In this document: one piece after another, positions 38,261 to 52,000 of the stretch | Numbering within the stretch: position 1 is the stretch's first letter | Layout of the letters: every line of letters begins with the position of its first letter | NCBI GenBank assembly: GCA_004794655.1 | Contig: SMMW01000555.1 | Location: 4,497,001-4,561,000 of the forward strand | Reading direction: 5' to 3' | DNA length: 64,000 bases | From: Marisa cornuarietis | Lineage: Eukaryota; Mollusca; Gastropoda; Architaenioglossa; Ampullariidae | The notes under the pieces: generated by a model | Databases searched by the model: none | Told to the model about the DNA's origin: nothing | Seen by the model: the letters and a program-made list of their open reading frames with translations, nothing else | Translations under genes and position numbers: made by a program

Positions 38261-41200
38261 ATGCAATACTTACATCATGAAATACTAGAAAAATTCTAAC
38301 ATGTAATGTTTTAATAATGAAGTTTCTTCAATCAAGTAATACTTTATTCTTTACTTTGAACATACAAAACGTGGGGAGCAATGGAAGATGAGTGCGAGCT
38401 AGAAAGTGGGCCATCGAAAGTCCAGACTGCATGGTTGATTCCTCTCTCTGGATCGAAGCAAAACTCACGTTTATGAGCGAGCAATAACACCCGATCACAC
38501 GGCAAAGAGAGACTACCTTCATTTTGCGCACTTAGTTCATGTTTGCCATTGTGCTGTGTGTTTGTTTCTAAGAGACTCATGAGAGAATTTCATTGGTTCT
38601 AGATGAAGGTCCGTGGTTGTAAAAGTAACTTTTGTTTGTTGTCTTTCGTGCACAGCACGTTGAGGTTGCCTTCATACGGGAAAATGCGCTCAACAAATAC
38701 AGTTGTTATTATAAACTTTCCGTGGATAGTGGTTTTCGTGCTAAGGTGAAAGCGAAAGACTTTTTAAAGTGCGAAAATTTTCATGCATTTGATACTTGAC
38801 ACGTTTGATTATGACAGTAATAGGGAAATTATAGTTTGGTGGACAATCAAGGAGGGAAATGCAGGACTATGTTCAATGCACCACATCAACACAACAAAAT
38901 AACCATTGCACAATTGGTTGATGGGAAATGTCATTTTTAGTTGTGTTTATGACCAGTACCAAACCTGCCTTTCTCATCCATAAAGTGGAAGAGGTTTTCA
39001 AATCCTCAAAATTATTTGTAACTCCCTACCTCAATGAAAATATTGCAAGTCATTTCATACATATCCGTAGCAGAAAAAGTGCATAGCAATGTACATTAGT
39101 TATTATCATGAGCTTTATCATTGATATGTTTTGTGCATAAAAAGAATATGTCACTGATGGTTGATAACAATTGTCAAATATCACTTTTCATATCCAGTTT
39201 ATTACAAAATGTCTTACACAGTGAGACCTCTGATCTAAACTCTTACATTTTCAGACCCCCTAGGCAAAGTTTATTTATGTGATTTGCACAAATTTCTAAA
39301 CAATGGGAAAAACTGCCAACCTGTAAAATACCTTACCAGTAGCATTCTTACCTAAAATTTGTATTTTATATACCATTCAGCCCTTTATTAAAAGCCGAAC
39401 AAGCATATTTTCTCAGCGACCACATACGGTTACCGTCACTCTTTTTCCTTTTGATTGGCATAGTCCCCTCCCCTACCAGAGCACCTATTCATCAGCTCAA
39501 TCCTTTGATCACACGGTTTTGCTAAATCCTTCGCTACTTATACAGAAACTCTGTAGTGGTAGGCAGTTCTGCCAGTATGTTCATCTCAATTGAGTTGTAT
39601 TTGAGTATTATTTAACTGTACAGTACTTTCATTTCTCGCAGAATACCGATCTATGAGTATGATACTGCTAAGGAGTTTACCTCAAGGCTGTGGGGGTTGA
39701 AACTTCAGCAGTGGTTGTACACATTTATTTTTCAAGCTATGCAGCATTGCCAAATATTGACAACCAATAGTTCCAGAAAGCAGTGATATAGTACCTACTG
39801 TCTAGAAAGGGACATAATGCTCCAAGTTTTTGGTATTCATTCTGAATGCCATGAGAAAGAATCATCACATCATCTGTCAGCTCTTTGGGTACTTCTGCAT
39901 TTGGTGGACTAATCAGACAGCTGAAGCAGTCCTTCATTATCAGATGCTCAATAAACATTTGCAGAGATTGTATTAAAAAGAAGTACCTAAATAGCAAGTT
40001 CTTAAAGATGACTGCACAATTCTGATTAAGAGTTTACATTTCGTTCTTGCAGAGGTGCAAATCTGTGTGCTGTTCTTCCCTATATGCGTACAAGCACGAA
40101 CACACCATATTTATATATCAACATATTTGTTTGGAATGATTTATTTGTGATGTCACAATGAAAATCTGTCATAAATATGATCACACAGAAAATAGTATTG
40201 AACTCTAACCAATTGTATCTTTGAAAACATTCACAAAATAGATTCATAGCTTCGTTGGTAATTCTAATTAATATTGATCATCCAACAAATCTTGTAGCAA
40301 AGTGCACACAACGCAAAAAATACATTGTGTCAGTTTTGACATGTACAGCGCACAAGAAGGAAACCTTTACTGAAGCTTTGATGGTCAAGCAAAACACTGT
40401 AGAGAAACCAGCAAGCTGATGGGATTTAATCTAAATCACGAACATTATATTGAGTGTATTATATAGGCACAACTCTGCAGAAAATTAAAAATTTTTTTAA
40501 GGATATACCCTGTCAAGAGCCAAAAGCAAGCAGACACTATATTCAAGTGTCCAGACTACTTCACAATGATTCAGTAAGAGCACAGTCTAAGCACAATACA
40601 GGATAGAAAGTGTGAAAAAAAACCTTAAGTGTTTTTGAGGTATGACAGGGAAATGTTTTAATTCCTCTCATGATGGTGTTTATGCAACAAAACATTAAAA
40701 TGAGGGAAAATATTCAATTTTAAGTATATCTGCTCAGACCTAAGTGAAAGCATTACCCATTAGAATCTACATCAACAATGCAAGATCTGGCAGCAATAAT
40801 CCATTTTAACTTTGCCAAATAATTGGAATTATGTTGATATTTTTTATTTTCACATTTTATACTACTAATAAGATTTTCTTTTAAAAAAAATAGATTTACA
40901 GTTATGTCAATGGCTCAACAGCACAATTTCCAGAAAGACATCATTGCTACGAAGGGTACCTGTTATTTTTTTCATTACTAAATGGAACATGATTGCCAGG
41001 AAGTACAGAATTGAGGCACATCAACTAATAATGCTTGACTAAGCACTAATGAATGAAAATTTGCTTTCAGTAGTGTCTTCATATGGTTAAGAAGTACAAC
41101 TGGAATGCCATCTGAAAGTGCATGATCATATCTGCTATTAGGGTAACAAGGACCTTTACATGATGAAACACTAAAGCATACAGCTGAGCTTTAATTAGCT

Positions 41201-42262
41201 AAGTGTAGGTTTCTGGGCTGGCATAGACATTCTTATATATATATATATACCCCCAAAAAAATTAGTTCTGATAACATACAGAAGTTTTTTTCAAGGATCC
41301 AAAACGGAATATAAATTAAAGTAATGTACAACTGCAAAATCTGAAATATTTGCAGTGCTCACAAAGCAGAATGGTCACACCTGTCAGTCAAGCTGTACAC
41401 TTCTCATTCTTTTGCTATGATCTACAAAAGAATAAGATTAAATTAGGTAACACAAGCTTTTGGTTCACATAATAGATTTGCATCTATCATCATTGTTACT
41501 TAATACTTATCCCTTCTAGAGTTAGCAAATATATCCATGTGCATGTGCTTTCTCTCTCTTCTGTCACACACACATTCTCACGTTTACACATTTATGTCTG
41601 ACTCACTCTTTCTTATTTTGAAACTTTGATATCTTAAGTCTAGCTTCTTCTCCAAGTTGTCTGCAAAAGCCTGCCCAATACAACACCACACAACAGTGCA
41701 TATTCAAATATAAAACACATCACCTTTGGTTTCACAATTGTTTGAAAGTGCTCACAATGTTAGCATGTACAGAATGACTGTCCTAAAGTGCTGTACATAT
41801 GTACAAAAACGAAGCTTCAAATATGTAGTCTACCATATTTTTACTGTACATATATATATACTGCCTCATACGTAACACATAATGTCAATCCACTGCAGAT
41901 TCCGGTATTACTTTCACTGATGAACAGTCTTCAAGATGTGTGAGCAAAGAACTCATACTTGGAAAAGGTGTAAAGCTGTCACATTTTTGCAAAAAAAAAC
42001 AAAACAAAAAAAAAACACAAACAAAAAAATAAAAACACAAGCAGCACCTAAATAAAAAAATATGTTCTAGGTTCTTTTTTTTTTAGACTGCCAAGATCCA
42101 CACTTATAATCACTGCAAAGTATATTTTAGTTTTTCACAAAGTTGCATTTTATTTAGCTGCCTGGAAATGCTGCTGAGGGACAAATTTAGCAGATAACAT
42201 GACAAAGTGGTCTAAAACATCTACTTAATATAGATTTTAAAGGGCACTTGAACAATGCCTTC
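38261..42262. other. AT-rich intergenic sequence, no firm gene
   Basis: No repeat family or supported gene. A minus-strand frame at 39960-39785 (containing PKELTDDVMILSHGIQNEYQ) has a protein-like composition but no convincing splice donor. The minus-strand frame 38580-38344 is upstream of the zinc-finger promoter and unremarkable. A TA microsatellite lies at 41235-41250. Confidence 0.4.
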
Positions 42263-43030
42263 CTAATGTAGAACATCAGTGCTGTACAAAAAATCAAGGA
42301 TAATGTAGACAGGAAGGAAAGGACAGAGAATCAAAACTTTCTCTTCGCCTGTAGGAACTGATTCTGTAATAAAAGCATGTCTGCGATTAAAGTCATGAGG
42401 AGTAGTGAGGTGAAAATTGTCAACCCTGTAAGGCTCGATTCCTGCCCTTGTTTTTTCCTGATGAAGGAATAAAACAAAAATGTTGGTTAGGTTAAAAAAA
42501 AAAGCTGAAGGTTGTTTCCTTTTATTTAGGTCGTTTGGGGAGTAGGGGTGCTAAGAGTCCACACTTTTCTAGGGGTATGCTGTTATGAGTGCAATCCTTT
42601 TCTCTTTGCTTTACCTCATCCAGCCCTCCATGGAGTATGCTACCTATTCTTGACAGCTGGATTCAGATGTCAGTATTCTAATCACTCAGCTATCAACTTC
42701 ACCTAGATGTTTTATGCTGCTAAGACATTACTATTAACACTGTACTCCAAAGCAATTTAAGAGGAGCATTAAGATTAAGGTGAACATACCTTGAAGACAT
42801 AAACATGGTTCATAAGGTAAATATCACGGACAGGCAGAGGAATACCAGGTGTTTTGACTCTGCTTCTGATCTGATTTGTATTAAGCATGGTGCTTTCCAC
42901 ATCGTGTCTGGATTTCGTCTTGACAATGTATACTTTTAGACAAAACATAAATATGTACAAGTATTGAATAAAGATAAATATTGTGGTGCTAACAACTGCT
43001 GCTCTTTGTGAAATTGGAATTGATGGAGTT
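42263..43030 (-). CDS. Weak candidate: two-exon membrane protein, 5' end unknown
   Basis: Exon one (about 43030-42790) has an open frame with a hydrophobic stretch FIFIQYLYIFMFCL and ends CTTCAAG|GTATGT. Exon two (42457-42263, TAG) follows the acceptor TTCCTTCATCAG, which has a good pyrimidine tract, and reads EKTRAGIEPYRVDNFHLTT and so on to a hydrophobic end. Both sites are strong and the join is phase 0. Against it: no recognisable family, no upstream exon found, AT-rich sequence where chance frames are common, and a tRNA B-box-like GGCTCGATTCC within exon two that could mean a degraded SINE. The 3' boundary of intron one is also unverified. Confidence 0.22.
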
Positions 43031-43047
43031 TGCAGGGGAAAAACCAC

Positions 43048-46000
43048 AATTAACCATTATTCTACTAGTTCAGAGACACAATAACACAGATGTTGGAATA
43101 GGCTTTTGTAACTTTAATTCAGTCTCAACCACACAAAATCTTCTACGTGTTCAAGCGTTTTAATGAAAGAAAAGAAATTATGAAGAGAAAAATCTGGATT
43201 TTTTTCCTCTACACGTGGCCTTGTTGCCAGAAATCTTTAAAAAAAATCATTTTTTATTTTAAGGCACTTGATTTTTGGTGCAGGGGGTGGGGCACTTATG
43301 GGAATAGATGTCAGCGGTAAAAAATCTCCCGACTAAAAAGAATATCATCGAGGCAACTGAGATCAATGACTTGGTGGCATATGTCATGGCAATGTACCAG
43401 CATATACAACTCAAAAATACCCAAAATTAAATCTATTTGTCCTAATGGTGAATGTCAAGGTAATAGAAAAAATAATTAAAACTTAACTAGGAATGATTTA
43501 AAAAAATAACAAAAGAACACCAGGGGTACTTTAAAAATTTGATATTTGTGATAAAAGGTCCACCCTGTTGCTCTTGATTACTCTCATGACCACACCTATT
43601 TAGCACCTCTCAAGGTGTGCTACCATTGGTAAGACATATTAGCCAATATCATTATCCAGCATAACAGAAAAGCACCTGCATGGCTGGGCTGAGACCATGG
43701 ATTTGACTACAGAAATAAACACCACAAAAATGAGAGAGCATGACAAATCAATGAAGGGACAGAAATGGGGGATAGAGAAATTTGATGGATGAGAAAAAAT
43801 ACCGGATCTTACACATTAACAACTTTTAAGATGATCACAGACAACAAATGGTTTGCAACTATCCAACAGGCTGAAGGGTTACTGCTGACTGCATCAATCA
43901 TGGAAGCACACACTGCTGCTATTTGCATGCATGTTGCTAAGGACTACGTACATCTGCATGTGTGACACTTAGAAAATATACGAACATGCTGGCCGCAGGA
44001 GGCCTGGTATTGCAAAAGATATCTTCTTAGCAGAATCTGCCCATTTAAAGGCCACACCTTTGGCTTATGACAGAAAAGAATGATTTGATCCGAGGGAGAT
44101 AGGCGAGGAGCACTTGTCACCCACTCTAGTGGTCATTCTTCTACTCTAGTGGTCATTCTTCCATAATTACTTCCATCTGGTCTGGCAAGCACCTTCACCT
44201 CCCTCTGCCAGATCAAATCCATTCTTTCCTGCAGGACGGTGAAAGTTCGACCTTTAAGAAAACTCTTCTAAATGTTTACAAGTATTAGTGTGTTCACAGC
44301 ACTTTCAACAATTTTCCTGTGATCATTTAAGTACCCTTCCCCACATAAAATTTTAATCATCTGTTGACAAACATTTTATATATATGCTTATAAATCGTTC
44401 ATCCTCAAACATTAAACCCCAGAATAGTGTTAATGTATTACAGCAAATTAAAAAAGAAAAAATGGGAGGGAGTCAGATCTTGGACAACATACTGGAACAA
44501 CAACCAAAAATTAGAGAGTGAAAATGATGCATATCACTAAAACACATTTGAAAATCTCAAGAGGGGAAATACAATAGCCAACATGAAAAAAATCCAAGAG
44601 ATGCATGTGATGAAAATGAAGGCCGAAACTGTAAGCATGAGATTTGTGGACCAGCTCTGTACAAGCAAGCAGAAAATCCATCAGATTCCACTAAGTAAAA
44701 ACAAATGCAATTGTCTGCCAGACATATAAAAGGAACAAATTTTGCAAAACAAGCTCTCTCTCTTGCACGCACACACACACTTGCATCTCATGAATACAAA
44801 CACTAGATATTCAAATATTTCAATTCAACACTCTGAAAACCAGAAATTTTTTTCATTTTGGCCAGGATGAGCTGATCAGAGACTCAAGAAACCAATGCCA
44901 TGAAGATTGTATGTCTTCAAGGTACAGCAAAGATTAAACAAAATTCTAACAATCATTGATAATAAAAAAAATTAACTGAATCAGATACAATGACAAAGAA
45001 CCACTTAAAAATTATTGGCAAACACTATTTTAACACAAAACTCAAAACTGCACATATTCATTTGAATCATTCAGAACCTGGACTAATTTACTGGTTTCAA
45101 TTCTCTACACATAAAACACAACCATAACAATGTCTTAAGCTGCTATGCTTTGCCACAACAAATGGCAACTCGGATGCAAATGGCACAATTTTATTTTACC
45201 CACTGAAATATGCTGTTTCTGTAAAACTGTCTATAGCACACTAATGATTTAATATCAACTTTTTTAAATGAACAGCAAGTCTTTCACAAAAATGCAATCT
45301 CAAATCTCAGAAACTAGTGACAATAAAATCAGTTTTAATCGAGCACATGGATAAAACAATTTTTAAACTCTATGCAATTTTGAGAGAGGCCAACAACTAC
45401 TCAAATTCTGCTGTCATCAAATGGTGAGGTGCTTCCACAATGGCTACCCATCTTTTGAAGGTTACATTGTTGGCTGCTGCAGTTGCAGGTATGTTTTTGT
45501 TTGTATTTTCCTATTTCACAGTCCAGTTAACGCTGACAGGTTATGGGCCACATGATTTAAAAAAACAAAACAATATAAAGCAGCAGGGGAAAAAAGCCCA
45601 TCGTAAGAATGTATCTGCCAGTCTAGCCAAGATTAGCAAAAGCAGTTCACTCTATCAATTCAAAACAGTGTTTCAAAATGTGGAAATTATTAGATGGTAA
45701 ATTATTATCTCAACTGATCTCATAAAACACAGTATGTTAATTACTGGAAGGTGGAAAATACCTCATTACCTACACTTCTCAAGATCCAATTTTGCAAAGC
45801 TCCTTGAACTAAACTGACACTGTCAACAAATTTGAATGCCAGTAACAAATATATTTATTAATGCAATCACATCATCCTGTAACAAAACCTCAATTTTCTA
45901 ACATCACAAAAGAGACACTATTGCTTGATTTAAAAAAAAAGCACCATACACAACGCAAAATAGTTCAAGTATGGTGCTGCTAACACAATTAATGTTGAAT

Positions 46001-49000
46001 TGTTGAAAGTTACATCTACTGAGAAGAAATTCCTTTGAGACTGAGTAGGACACTCTTCACTGTAAAACTACGCAAAAGTGGAAACTAAATACAAAATACA
46101 ATCCATTAAAATCCATCCTAATTTTTAAAGTTTTTGCAAGATGCAGCAAATTACAAGGTACACAACATGAAATGCTCTTTAAAGACGCAACAGAACACAA
46201 AATATTTCAAAACATTAATGAGGCCTAGCTGTCAGAAGGACAAAGCAAAGATTATCTTCCATGTCGTCATCATCACCATCATCAACAATCTCAAATTTCA
46301 CAAGTGAAGCTGTGCCATTGAACTCAGTGTAAAGTACAGCCCATTATCTCATTCTCTTTCTTTCTCTCATTTGATGATGGGTTATCACATCACGGTCAGG
46401 GAGTAGTGTTGGACAGTAAGCCTCCGTGCAGCTAGGTTTCTTCCCAACAATAATTTCCAAGCCCAAGCATTCAGGAAAAGCCTGGGCATCAATGAATTAT
46501 GTGCAACCTATTACAACAAGTGATACTTTCCATAGCATGGTTTGCCTACAGGCAATAAAAAAACAAAAAAACCACCTGTGGTATGGAAAGAGAACTTCTG
46601 TGCTATAAAAGATTTTCCATCACTGTTCTCTGCTGTTGATATTAATATCATTAAGAACGCATAAATATTCCAACAGACTCATTGAAAGCTTGCCTGAGCT
46701 CTTGTATGGGTCACTGTCCAAAAAAATCCCTCTACCAAAAGTTTCCATCATCAAATGCACACCATTCAACCAGGAAAACAATATCATGCTCATAATATTC
46801 AATGCCCTTTTAAAAATACATCTAAGAAATGTCAAGATCATTTGTACATATATTTACGTATCACTGCAACACCACCACATAAAAACTACATTGATGCCAA
46901 TCAGAGAATTCATTTTCAATGATATGCTCAAAAATATTTAGTGCATCAAGCCAACAAATTTTCGGAAACTGTTCAGAGAACTAGGACATAGGGGCTTAAA
47001 ATCCTGCCCAACCTGAATTCTGTGCAAGCAGAGTGCTTGTAAGACTAGAGGAGAGCAACAATTATAAGTAACCACTGCCAGTGATATTCAACACCCATTC
47101 ATTTAAAAAGCAACCCCCCACCCTCTAAATAAACCCCACCTTATCCTGAATATAGTCTATTTGTGGCAAGGGTTGCAGGAAAAGGAGGAAAAGAAAGGGG
47201 ACAATTGCTGTTTTACAAAGAACCAGCAATTAAAGCTGATTCCCACCATGCAGCCGGTCCTCTAAAATATATAAAACAGAGTTAACTATGGCATTAAAAA
47301 ATATCCTAAAGTAGTTTTCTCTCTTTACACAAGCCAGTTTTTCTATACTTTCATTAAACATCAAAATTAGAAACTAGAATCTGAAGTATTTGAAATTGAC
47401 AATGATGTTTTACAGGTGTTGATGACCGTTTGGTGGAAAATTTTATTCACAAGCTGTTAATTTGTTAAAAACTTTACGTGGGTCATGTTGCCAGGATGGT
47501 TACTTTTATCTTCAGTTTATTTATGTTTTAAAATTACTTGTGGATCAAAATATAAGACACTAAGCAGTAGTAAAAAGTTCTGGAAGCTGGCCAGTTCCAA
47601 AGCACACTCACAAACCACGTGGAATATGAGACTTCACCTCACTAAACATGCACGTAAATAAGCACATCAACCTGAAAATGACTATCATTTACAAGGTTTT
47701 CATTTCTTTTTTTTATTCTAGAGCAGTGTTTCTGTACAAGATAGTCAAACAAGATGGAGCTTCTACTTTCAGCAGCAGAAGACAATGAAAGTCTGGGCTA
47801 CCACTACTGCCTCTCTTTTCATTCCAGCCAGTCTTCATTTGCTTGAAATTCATCCCCACGATTTTCTCAGGATATGGAGTACTGGTGAGTTGAATTGTTA
47901 GGCAAGTGATGACTGTTTCTGGCATAGCTTTCAATTAAAGTGTATATGAGTAGGCAAATATGCTTTAAAAATAAAAAAATCCTATATCGTTGAAAGTTTT
48001 ATTACAAAAAAGCAAGAAGAAAGTATTAACCAATAATACTTGTGCTCAAAGATGTCCTTAAAGAAAATGGCAACGTTAACAGCTTTGAATGTTGAGTTCC
48101 CTGCTCCATCTTACAAAAAAAAATAAAAATAAAATAATAAAAGAGCTGCTTTGAAGGGAATTTGTGTGGGAAGGGAAGAGTTATGGTAAGACTCTGGGAT
48201 ATGCAAGTTTTCTGAGCAAAATGGATCAACTTTTATGAAACATAACACTTGGATCCAAATCAGTTAATTCAGAAATGTAAAATAATTGCTTTCTTTTTTT
48301 ATGAACTACTACTATCATAGTATGTGCAAGTGAATACCCTCGACTATAACCTGAAAGATCATGGAATTATCAGAATGCAGTTTAAGGATTACATAGTTCA
48401 GCTTTGGAGTGTCTGAACTGTCTCAGTCCAAATCAACCCACAAATTCAAAAAGTTATAGTGACCATTCCCATCACTTCAGTTATGGCACGCAGATCCCAC
48501 TTTGCTACTGAATTTTAAACATTAATTTTAATGGAAGAAGCAATAGAACACCCACACCCCCAAAAAATAACATCTTCAGGTCAATGTTGACTACTATCAA
48601 AACCTCAGTGAAGATAAACATAATGATAAAAAAGTAAACAAAATATAACCAAAGTTGTAATTTTGGTGAAGCCAACAAAGGAAACATAATGAAAAACAAA
48701 ATATAAAAGAATCAGTGATTACCAACTTCTTCTAGTTGCATAGCCTGACAAATTCATGAAACTAAATTGAACACTTCATACCCCACCCTCCCTTTGCCCT
48801 CAAAAAAAAAAAAGAAAAAAAAAGTTCACAACAGAAGAAAGTAGCCAAAGCAAGTAACAACTAAAAGAAAAATGAGGTCTTTTACATTTCATGGTTAGTC
48901 TGCTTCAGTCAGTGATTTTTAATGTTTCATATATTCCCGTGACAGAAATTCAATCTCTGTTGCATGAAACCCAACAGCAAATTCAACCCTCTCCATCAGG

Positions 49001-49049
49001 AGATGAGAACTTATCAGAAGAACAGCATTCTAAATATAATGCAACCATG
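43048..49049. other. AT-rich sequence, possibly KLF 3'UTR in its right part
   Basis: About 6 kb directly downstream of the KLF-like stop codon on the minus strand. KLF-family transcripts often have long 3'UTRs, so part may be transcribed. No open frame here (including the 86-codon plus-strand frame at 45440 and frames at 46620-46941) shows family features. A short direct duplication CTCTAGTGGTCATTCTTC lies at 44123-44161. Confidence 0.35.
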
Positions 49050-52000
49050 TTAAGGTGATGCAACAGGGCTGGAATGGATGGATATGCCATCACTGTTGGC
49101 ATCATGCCGGGTTTTTTTTTTTATCATGTTGGGTTTGAACTCTGCATGTCGGCGAGCATGCTTGTTTAGATGGTCACTGCGCATAAACTTCTTCTGGCAG
49201 ATGGGACACTGGAAGTTCTTTTCCCCTGGAAAAATAGGGAAAAAAAACAGCCTATATCATTAGCATTAACAAGTTAGCAAGTATTCTACATCAACAGATG
49301 ATTACAATACAAATTCCAGATTCTGAGATGATTTCCTTTTATCCCAGTGATGTTCATACAGGGCTTCATCACACAGCAAAAAGCATTTATGCAAAAGTTC
49401 TGAAAAGTGTGTGGTAAAATCTAAACTCTAACTTGATAAAAACACAAACTGACTTTTTACAGCCCCTTTATAAGGCCCACATACCTGTGTGTGTCCGATT
49501 GTGCCTGGCCAGTTCATCCGAACGTGCAAATCTTTTATCGCACCCAGTCCAAGTGCAAGGGAAAGGGCGTTCACCTGCAAATGATGACCATAATAACCAC
49601 CAGATCCCACAACTAGGATTTTTCTTTGAAACAACAATAGCAAAGTGTACAAGCTACAATGGCAACCAGCAAAGATGCAGGCATGTGAATGGGCTCAACT
49701 TCTTCCACTGATACATCACATGGGCAGGGGAAGTTTCCCTACTAGTTCAATCAGGCCTTAAAGCAACATTGCACCCTTCAGTTGAGCAGTTAATACATTT
49801 CTTCTCCTATGTCACCAATGCTTTAAAGTACTGTCAGTCTTCTGGTCTATAACAGTTGTAAGCCAGAATATGCTGCTGTTTCCACCAATGGAAAACCCCC
49901 CTCCCCTCCCCAGAAACGAAAGGATCTCATAAACATTGGTGTGTACTCGGGTGGTGCCCACTTGTCTGACTTGTATCAGTGACCCATCACTTGTTAAAGA
50001 TACCCTTGAAAGATTTAATTCAGCGTTGCTGTACTAGCTGCCTCATTTACTACTGATATTCACGCATCCTCCTCACAGGTAAGATTAACCAGCCACACCT
50101 TTTCTATCTAAACCAGAAAAAACTCTTTTCTGCAAGCTGTTTTTCATGCACAGGCCAAGAGTAAATATAGAGGTGGTTGAGTTTTTTTTAAAAAAGAGTT
50201 ATATAGCACTGATCAAGCTGTGCTATTTGCAAGCAGATATGGCACTTGGCCCATACTTGGCACTTTTCTCCAGTTTCTAATCACTTTATCCAATTATGGA
50301 AAAAAAATCAAAAGAAATTACTCTGTAACCATGCACACAAGTACAGACCCAGCCCAGAAGTCAAGGTATCAAAGCTGCAATTTGTCTTTGGCAATAATAT
50401 TTTTCACTTTGGTGTGGTAGTAACAGTTTGCATAAGCATACTAATATTTAACAATATAGTAACCCAACAAAATATATTATTAACATTTATTTTATGGGTA
50501 AGGGCAATGACTATCTACTTCACCTTCCCGTGTGCTGGCATACCATTTAATCCCAGTCTTAAAGCCCAACCCGATTGCTGAGCAAAATTGCTGGAAACAG
50601 AGCACAAAGTATCACAAAAATTTTTGTTAACATATTCCGGTATTTTATGACAAAGAGGCATGAAAGATTTTATATTAATATTTTTCTCTTAAGCACACCT
50701 GGATCTGTCGAGAAAATAGGAAGTGACGAAATGGAAGTATTTCTAAAAATAGCACTGTTTGCACTAGCTGAAGCCGAAGAGAAAAGATGCAATCCTCAGT
50801 AGAAAACCTGACCAGGAGTTAGTTTGTACTCATTAAGGAAATCCTAAAGATAATGGCAGCAAACGCCAGTGGATTAACTTTGTTCAGAGATGTGTATATA
50901 CAGATCTATGCTTTGTTCAAACGTGCTGTGCGAACTTTGTCCCCACACTGTACTCAAGAATTTGCTAATAACATTTCAAAATCGATTGTTATCCAGTCAC
51001 TTATACAGTACAAGCAAGTCTTGGACTTTCTGTAAAATGAATAAATCTTATTCCTACAGCAGTGCTTACCATACAAAAGCATGAGATGTTAAAACCAACT
51101 AAGACTGCTGGTAGATCAAGCACCAGATATGCAACATCGACGATTTCTACTTCATCTGGTCCACAACTAACATCGTGTAACAGTCACAAACACATCATCA
51201 TCAGTCGTATCTTTATCCAGCATAATGCTAAAAACAAATGACAGTGTGAGGGCATCATTGACGTGCGTGTTCGAAACAGCTAAAAAAGGAAAAAATAAAA
51301 GAATTGAGGGTGATAAACATATTATAAGGAGTTTAAACAGGAACATGTGCGAGTAAGTAAACAGAAAATTTGCATGCAGCTAAATGAAGAAGAAATGTTT
51401 TTACATCGATAAACGTGCTTCAAACTATCATTATATTTTAAATTGTGAAAAAAATCCTTATCAGCAGTCAGTTGTAACTATTGTTGCCCATTAAATTTTG
51501 AGCTGATGGACTTACCAGTCTGTTGAATGAAATCAGTTTGGACCATTTTATTATTTAATTAATTAACTTCATTCGAAGCTTCTAAATAAAGTTCCAATCT
51601 GTAGGGCTGAATTCCAAACTCAGCTGTTTTTGGGCAAAAAAAAAAAAAAATGCTTCTTGAACACGACAACCTGAGCGATGTTTCTTCATATGACTTGAAG
51701 ACATCCACACTCACTGTTACAAATACTTCGATCGCGTAAGAGAACCTTCAGTATAGGAGAGTAACTTTTCCCCACTTTCCTAGTTGCAGGTGAGAATGTT
51801 TGAAGGCTTATATCTTTAAAATTAAGCATAATTATGTACTCATATTTATTTTGGGAATTATTATTTTAAAACAAACTTAACCCGATCATAAAGAAATATG
51901 TTGCGATCGGTTTGTCCTTTAATTTTCCATATACAGAGGGTGCACTTGAGTTGCATTTTAGTTGCATGACATAGCAACCACCTCATCTCTATTCCACATC

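Noticed and set aside
45440..45700. 86-codon plus-strand frame with a hydrophobic N-terminus resembling a signal or membrane segment
   Set aside because: AT-rich DNA often yields Leu/Phe-rich frames. There is no promoter, no poly(A) signal nearby and no family resemblance.
49112..49122. 11-base homopolymer in KLF exon 3 considered as a frameshift
   Set aside because: The frame through it reads on to a plausible KLF-type tail and stop, so no disruption is needed.
50246..51084. Cluster of plus-strand frames of 60-110 codons in KLF intron 1
   Set aside because: Their composition could pass as protein, but the frames do not join by consensus splice sites and no motif is recognisable.
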